Origin: Planctomycetota bacterium
GTDB lineage: Bacteria > Planctomycetota > UBA1135 > UBA2386
Reading direction: 5' to 3'
Assembly (NCBI GenBank): GCA_016235155.1
Contig: JACRLW010000004.1
Coordinates: 1 to 64,000 of the forward strand
Length of the DNA: 64,000 nt
Part shown: positions 59,784-64,000 of the stretch, one piece after another
Position numbering within the stretch: position 1 is the stretch's first letter
Layout of the letters: each line of letters starts with the position of its first letter
The notes under the pieces: generated by a model
What the model was told of the DNA's origin: nothing
The model's input: the letters and a program-made list of their open reading frames with translations, nothing else
Database searches by the model: none
Program-made: the position numbers and the translations under genes

Positions 59784-62666
59784 ATGACGACCTCTTGGCC
59801 CTTGTTCCGCAGCGCCTGCGGACTCCTCCTCACCGGCATCGTCCCCCTCGCCGCGCAACAGACGAGCGCCCTCGATCGCGAGGTCGAGTTCGTCCGTCGT
59901 CTCGCGGCCGACCTCGGCTTCATCGCGCTCGCGAACGGCCAGGTCGACGTGATGCAGAAGAAGTACCGCGACAGCGACGACTTCAAACGCATCCAGCAGC
60001 TCGGCATCGACATCTCGCTGCTCGGCGCGCGCGCCGACCCGCGGCCCGAAGAGCGGCGACGTCTGTTCAAGGAGGCGGTGGAGCGTTCCCGCGAGTTCGT
60101 CGACCACTACCGCGACGACCCGGTCGCGGACCAGGCGCGGCGAACGCTTCTCGAAGCGAGCTTCGACTACGGCCGCTTCCTCGTCGACGAACTCGAGGTC
60201 GAAGCCGTCGAACATCCCGAGAAGCTGCCGGACCTCCGCAAGACGGCATCCGAGGTCTTCCAGGGCGGGATCGAAGCCGCGACGCAGGTGATGACGCGAC
60301 TCGAGGTCAAGCGACGCGAGGAGGGATCCCCAGCGCAGCGCAGCTACTACGCGTCGTGGCTCTACAAGGCGATGCTGCAGCGCGAGTTCGCGGGCGTCGC
60401 GGAGGAACGTGACCGAAAGACCGTCGCGGACATGGCGCGCGAGACCTTCGAGGAGTTGATCCTCGCGGTCGGCGAGGAAACGCTGCTCGGCCAGCGCTCG
60501 TGGTTCGAGATGGCGAAGCTGGGCGAAGTGCTCGGCAATCAGGAGGACGCCTTCCGCGACTACGAGTCGACGATCGAGACCATTCGCACCTCGCTGGACT
60601 CGGAGGAGCTCGAACTCCCCGAGGACATCCGCGAGCTCATGATCAACCTGATGCAGGAGGCGTACGACCGCGCCGCCGACACGCTCTTCGCGCTCGGCCG
60701 GATCGACGACGTCCTCGCGCTCTGCACCCTCTTCCGTGAGGAGTTGAAGAAGCTCGGCGGCGAGGAGAACACGGACATCTTCGAGGTCGCCCACGCGCGT
60801 TACGGCCACCCGGTCTTCCTGACCGAGGCCAGGGCGATGGCGGAGTCGGGCAAGGCCGAACTGCTCGCCGGCGCTCTCGCGCTCGTCCAGCGGATCAACG
60901 ACGCCCACCCCTCCGACATGATCGGCGTGCGGGCGAAGCGCGCCCTGCGCGAGATCCTCGAGGGCGGCGCCACCGTCAACGGCACGCTGTTGTTCGAGGT
61001 CGCCAAGGGCGCACACCAGGAGCGCGAGTTCGAGCGCGCGATCCGCGGCTTCAAGCGCGCCTATGGCGCGATGACCGACGACGAGCGCAAGAAGCTCGGG
61101 CTCGAGACCTGGACCACCGTTGCGACGGACTTCGGCCTCCAGAAGCGCTACCTCGAGGCCACTCTCGCCGCGATGAAGGGGCTCGAAGACCACGGCAGCG
61201 ACGGCGGCGCCGTCGAGGTCGCGACCGAAGCGCTCGAGAAGGCCTGGAACGCCTTCGTCCGCGACGCCAAGGAAGCGACGCCGGACACGCGCGCGATCGG
61301 CGACAAGGTCTCTGCGCTCCTCAAGACCTTTGGCGGCGCAGGGAGCCAGTCGAAGCAGTTGTTCCGCGACGCCGCGCGCCTGGCGAACGAGAACAAGTAC
61401 GCCGAGGCGGCCGCGGACTACGAGCAGATCCAGAAGGGCACGCCCGAGTACGAGCCCGCTCAGGCGATGCTCGTCCAGATGTGGCAGCGCGCCGGCGACT
61501 TCGCCAAGGCGCGCGCCGCAGTCCAGCGCTACCGCGATTGGTTGCAGACGCCGGAGGCGGCCCTGCCCAGCGACCGGCGCGAACTCGCCGACGCGCGCGA
61601 GAACGCGCTGACGACGATCGACTTCTTCGCGTCGTTCCTGGACTACCTCGAGGCTTCCGGCACGGTCGGCGGCAAGAAGGACCCGACGCGCTACGAGGCG
61701 ATCATCGCGAACCTCAAGGTGTTCATCGACGGCCGCGGCATGCGCGACAAGAGCCTCGCCGCGCGGTGCTGGGACATGACCGCGCGCCTGCAGGCCGAAC
61801 TCGGGCAACTCGCCAAGGCCGAAGAGGGTTATCGCACGGTGCGCTCGCTCGACCCGAACAGTCCGATCGTCCCGGCGCTGGCGACGGCGGTCTTCAAGGC
61901 GCACTACGACCAGGTCAAGGCGATCGAGACCGAGATGGAGGCGCTGGTCACGCGCAAGGCGCCCGAGGCGGAGTTCGCTCCGGTCCAACGGCGGCTCGAG
62001 GCCGCGCGCCGCGCCGCGCTCGCGATGGTCGTCGACTACGCGACCAACTCCGCGAGCCCGGCCTACGACATCCTCTACACCGGCGTGTCGATCGGCGCGA
62101 AGCTCGCCGACTGGCCGACCGTCGAGCGGCTCGGCCGGAAGACGATCGAACTCTTCGGCGAGCAGGCCGCGACCAAGGAGAAGGTCGAGATGTGGATCCT
62201 GCCCAACGTCGGCGAGGCGATGATGCGGCAGCGCAAGTTCAGGGAAGCCGTCGAGATGCTGAGCACGGCCGAGAAGGTGCGGCCCGACAACTACCCGCTC
62301 AAGCGACTGCTCAGCCTCGCGCAGGGCGGTTGGTTCTACTTCGATCCGCAGACCGGCAATCCGCTGGAGGAGCCGGCGCTCGACGACCCCGCCCCCGCGT
62401 ACGACCGCTATTACGCCGAATACCAGAAGTACGCGCTCAACCCCCAGCGCGGCGTGCAGAAGTTCTCGCTCGAGTGGTACGAGTTCCAGCTCGAGGCCTT
62501 CATGCTCGCGAAGCGCGCGGGCCGGAAGGACCAGAAGTACAAGGGCTACTCGGAATCGATCTACCGCACCGCGAAGGCGACCGACGAATTCCTGACGCTC
62601 GAGAACCTCGGGCCCGAGGGCAAGCGGCTCCTCAACCTCTTCAAGATGGTGAACTCGTTCCGATGA
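59784..62666 (+). CDS. Large exported TPR/helical-repeat protein
   Basis: 960 residues. Signal peptide (SACGLLLTGIVPLAAQ) precedes a helix-only solenoid. Repeat helix pairs are visible throughout, for example ELLAGALALVQRINDAHPSDMIGVRAKRALREIL, EFERAIRGFKRAYGAMTDD, KYAEAAADYEQIQKGTPEYEP and QLAKAEEGYRTVRSLDPNSPIVPALATAVF. No enzyme signature is present. It is probably a periplasmic scaffold. It is translationally coupled to the next gene, since ATG 62663 overlaps its stop (62664-62666). Together with the upstream TPR-secretin it makes a three-gene helical-repeat cluster, but a shared complex is an inference. Confidence 0.85.
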   Translation: MTTSWPLFRSACGLLLTGIVPLAAQQTSALDREVEFVRRLAADLGFIALANGQVDVMQKKYRDSDDFKRIQQLGIDISLLGARADPRPEERRRLFKEAVERSREFVDHYRDDPVADQARRTLLEASFDYGRFLVDELEVEAVEHPEKLPDLRKTASEVFQGGIEAATQVMTRLEVKRREEGSPAQRSYYASWLYKAMLQREFAGVAEERDRKTVADMARETFEELILAVGEETLLGQRSWFEMAKLGEVLGNQEDAFRDYESTIETIRTSLDSEELELPEDIRELMINLMQEAYDRAADTLFALGRIDDVLALCTLFREELKKLGGEENTDIFEVAHARYGHPVFLTEARAMAESGKAELLAGALALVQRINDAHPSDMIGVRAKRALREILEGGATVNGTLLFEVAKGAHQEREFERAIRGFKRAYGAMTDDERKKLGLETWTTVATDFGLQKRYLEATLAAMKGLEDHGSDGGAVEVATEALEKAWNAFVRDAKEATPDTRAIGDKVSALLKTFGGAGSQSKQLFRDAARLANENKYAEAAADYEQIQKGTPEYEPAQAMLVQMWQRAGDFAKARAAVQRYRDWLQTPEAALPSDRRELADARENALTTIDFFASFLDYLEASGTVGGKKDPTRYEAIIANLKVFIDGRGMRDKSLAARCWDMTARLQAELGQLAKAEEGYRTVRSLDPNSPIVPALATAVFKAHYDQVKAIETEMEALVTRKAPEAEFAPVQRRLEAARRAALAMVVDYATNSASPAYDILYTGVSIGAKLADWPTVERLGRKTIELFGEQAATKEKVEMWILPNVGEAMMRQRKFREAVEMLSTAEKVRPDNYPLKRLLSLAQGGWFYFDPQTGNPLEEPALDDPAPAYDRYYAEYQKYALNPQRGVQKFSLEWYEFQLEAFMLAKRAGRKDQKYKGYSESIYRTAKATDEFLTLENLGPEGKRLLNLFKMVNSFR

Positions 62667-62719
62667 ACGGCGCCGCACATCCGGTCCGATCCCCATCCAC
62701 CTCCGCTTCACGTTTCGGC

Positions 62720-63865
62720 ATGTCGCTCCAGCCCCGTCGCATCGCGTTCGCATCGCTCCTCCTCGCGCTCCCGCTCTGCGGCGTGGCGCGCGCGCAGGAC
62801 GTGAAGGACACCATCACGACACGTGACGGGCGCCGCCTGCGCGCCGTCGAAGTGACCGAGGCCACGTCGACGGTCGTGCGCTACAAGCGCAAGGCCGAGC
62901 AGGGCGAGGTCCAGTCGTCGCTGATCACCGAGATCGAGTGGGACGGCGTTCCCGACTCGTACGCGACGGCGAAGGGCCACGTCCGCAGCGGCAACTTCCT
63001 CGAGGCCGCGAACCAGTACCTCGACGCCGCCGGCAAGGCCGGGCGGGCGACGCTCAAGGCCGAGTGCGAGTTCCTCGCCGCCGAGGCGCTCGCTCGCGGC
63101 GCCGGCAAGGACGCCGCGCGCGCGACCGAAGCCGCGCAGAAGCTCGACCAGTGGATCGCGGCCAACGCCGACGGCTTCCGCTTGCCCGACGCCTTGCTGG
63201 CGCTCGGCACGGCGCAGGTCGGCGCCGGCGCCTTTGCCGAAGCCGAGGGCACGCTCAAGAAGCTCGGCGACGAGGCGGTCGCGCGCGGTTGGTCGCAGGT
63301 CTGGACCGCGAGGGCCAAGATCGACCTCGCACGCGCGCAGCTCGCCAAGGGTGACTTCGGCAACGCGCGTTCGACGTTCCGCTCGGCGATCTCCGCGGCC
63401 CAGAGCCTGCAGACTCCGGGGACGGTGAACGAAGAAGCCGTGCAGATCGAAGCCGAGGCCCTGGTCGGCACCGGCGACAGTCTGGTCCGCGAAGGCAAGT
63501 TCGACGACGCGCTGACCTACTTCCGCGACGACGTCGGTCGCAAGGCCACCAATCCCGCGATCAAGGCTGCGGCGCGCGCCGGCCAAGGCGAGGCGGTGTT
63601 CCTGAAAGCCCAGCGCGCCGGCAACGTGACCACCGACCTCCGCGCGGCGCAGATCGCGTTTGCGGAGGCGAACCTGCTCGACACGGTCGGCGGCGAAACC
63701 ACCGCGAAGGCCCTCTACTACTCGGGCCTCGTCCTGCTCGCACTCGGTCCGGATCGCGAAGGCGCGACGTTCAAGCAGCGCGCGATGGACTACTTCGACT
63801 CGGTCGTCCGCGAGTACGGCGACACCCGCTGGGCCGCGCTCGCCGCCGCAGAACTGAAGAAGTGA
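62720..63865 (+). CDS. Exported TPR protein with N-terminal LSm-like domain
   Basis: 381 residues from ATG 62720, chosen because a signal peptide follows directly (RIAFASLLLALPLCGVARAQ); ATG 62663, overlapping the previous stop, would add 19 residues before it. Residues about 25-75 (TITTRDGRRLRAVEVTEATSTVVRYKRK) mirror the first domain of the DUF481 protein at 54900. TPR-like helices follow (HVRSGNFLEAANQYLDAAGKAG, KGDFGNARSTFRSAIS, LVREGKFDDALTYFRDD). It is likely periplasmic. Function unknown. A hairpin follows the stop. Confidence 0.82.
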   Translation: MSLQPRRIAFASLLLALPLCGVARAQDVKDTITTRDGRRLRAVEVTEATSTVVRYKRKAEQGEVQSSLITEIEWDGVPDSYATAKGHVRSGNFLEAANQYLDAAGKAGRATLKAECEFLAAEALARGAGKDAARATEAAQKLDQWIAANADGFRLPDALLALGTAQVGAGAFAEAEGTLKKLGDEAVARGWSQVWTARAKIDLARAQLAKGDFGNARSTFRSAISAAQSLQTPGTVNEEAVQIEAEALVGTGDSLVREGKFDDALTYFRDDVGRKATNPAIKAAARAGQGEAVFLKAQRAGNVTTDLRAAQIAFAEANLLDTVGGETTAKALYYSGLVLLALGPDREGATFKQRAMDYFDSVVREYGDTRWAALAAAELKK

Positions 63866-63894
63866 CGCGGGCGGGCGCCCGGCCGGAGCCCGCG
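63866..63894 (+). terminator. GC-rich hairpin after the last gene
   Basis: A 7-bp stem, cgcgggc (63866-63872) with gcccgcg (63888-63894), starts at the base after the stop and encloses the self-complementary gggcgccc. No T-run follows. The remaining bases to 64000 hold no complete gene; an ATG near 63986 could open a gene cut by the window edge. Confidence 0.45.
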
Positions 63895-64000
63895 CTTGCA
63901 TCCCGGGCCACTCGCCGGCTCGGCGACTGAACCGGCGCGACCGGCGTCGCGTTGGCTGACCCGGGCCATTGCGAACTGCGACGCGATGGTCACCCGACCC

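Noticed and set aside
59640-62753. 1037-codon minus-strand frame opposite the TPR gene
   Set aside because: Composition and codon pattern fit the plus-strand TPR protein; the frame has no recognisable domain or signal peptide.
1-64000. tRNA, rRNA, CRISPR or mobile elements
   Set aside because: No tRNA-like arms, rRNA motifs, spaced direct repeats, transposases or terminal inverted repeats were recognised; the tandem repeats found are too short and coding.

Overview
The window is a GC-rich (roughly 70% by eye), densely coded bacterial chromosome segment. The best lineage marker is the 109-residue protein at 47640-47969. Its N-terminus matches the small basic protein family restricted to Chlamydiae, Verrucomicrobia and Planctomycetes. 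Two ASPIC/UnbV (CRTAC1-type) FG-GAP proteins, multihaem proteins fused to TPRs, a secreted kelch-like protein with a Cys-containing C-terminal domain typical of planctomycetes, a TMTC-type membrane/TPR protein and a DUF4388 protein all fit Planctomycetota. Outer-membrane proteins (DUF481, alginate-export-like barrel, secretin) show a diderm envelope. No tRNA, rRNA, IS element, phage gene or CRISPR array was recognised.

Layout. 107-4595: five-haem/TPR membrane protein followed by a broken ASPIC/UnbV protein. 4665-9975: lipoproteins, a methyltransferase, a TIM-barrel-like protein, MsrB, a small membrane protein and exonuclease III. 10203-17552: kelch-like protein, PhoD-type phosphatase, amino-acid-oxidase-like flavoprotein, a membrane protein fused to an unrecognised domain, and a compositionally odd exported protein. 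17627-34803 (minus strand): a long, tightly overlapping run of genes for an outer-membrane barrel, three glycosyltransferases, a sulfotransferase, an ABC exporter, three kinase-fold proteins, two secreted surface proteins and adenosine deaminase. I read this as a glycan or glycoconjugate assembly/export locus. 34823-39605: a lipopolysaccharide-kinase/methyltransferase fusion, a DUF4388 regulator, a second five-haem protein and another phosphotransferase. 39930-43453: ECF-like sigma factor, PNPase, a DUF2058 protein and a PilZ protein. 43501-48845: methyltransferase, a hydrolase-like protein, a metalloprotease-like protein, QueE, the small basic protein and a membrane protein. 49060-54773: a TPR lipoprotein, an intact ASPIC/UnbV lipoprotein and a TMTC-like protein in one operon. 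54900-63865: DUF481 protein, family-4 uracil-DNA glycosylase, a lipidated TPR-secretin and two exported TPR proteins.

Three themes stand out. First, five kinase-fold (APH or LPS-kinase type) proteins lie within about 20 kb. One has lost its catalytic residues and another lacks a metal-binding motif. Second, TPR, five-haem and ASPIC/UnbV modules recur in different fusions. Third, several genes look damaged (3451-3462, 10144-10203, about 42700, possibly 32430-32450). That pattern could mean real decay or assembly indels, and should be resolved before biology is inferred from those genes.
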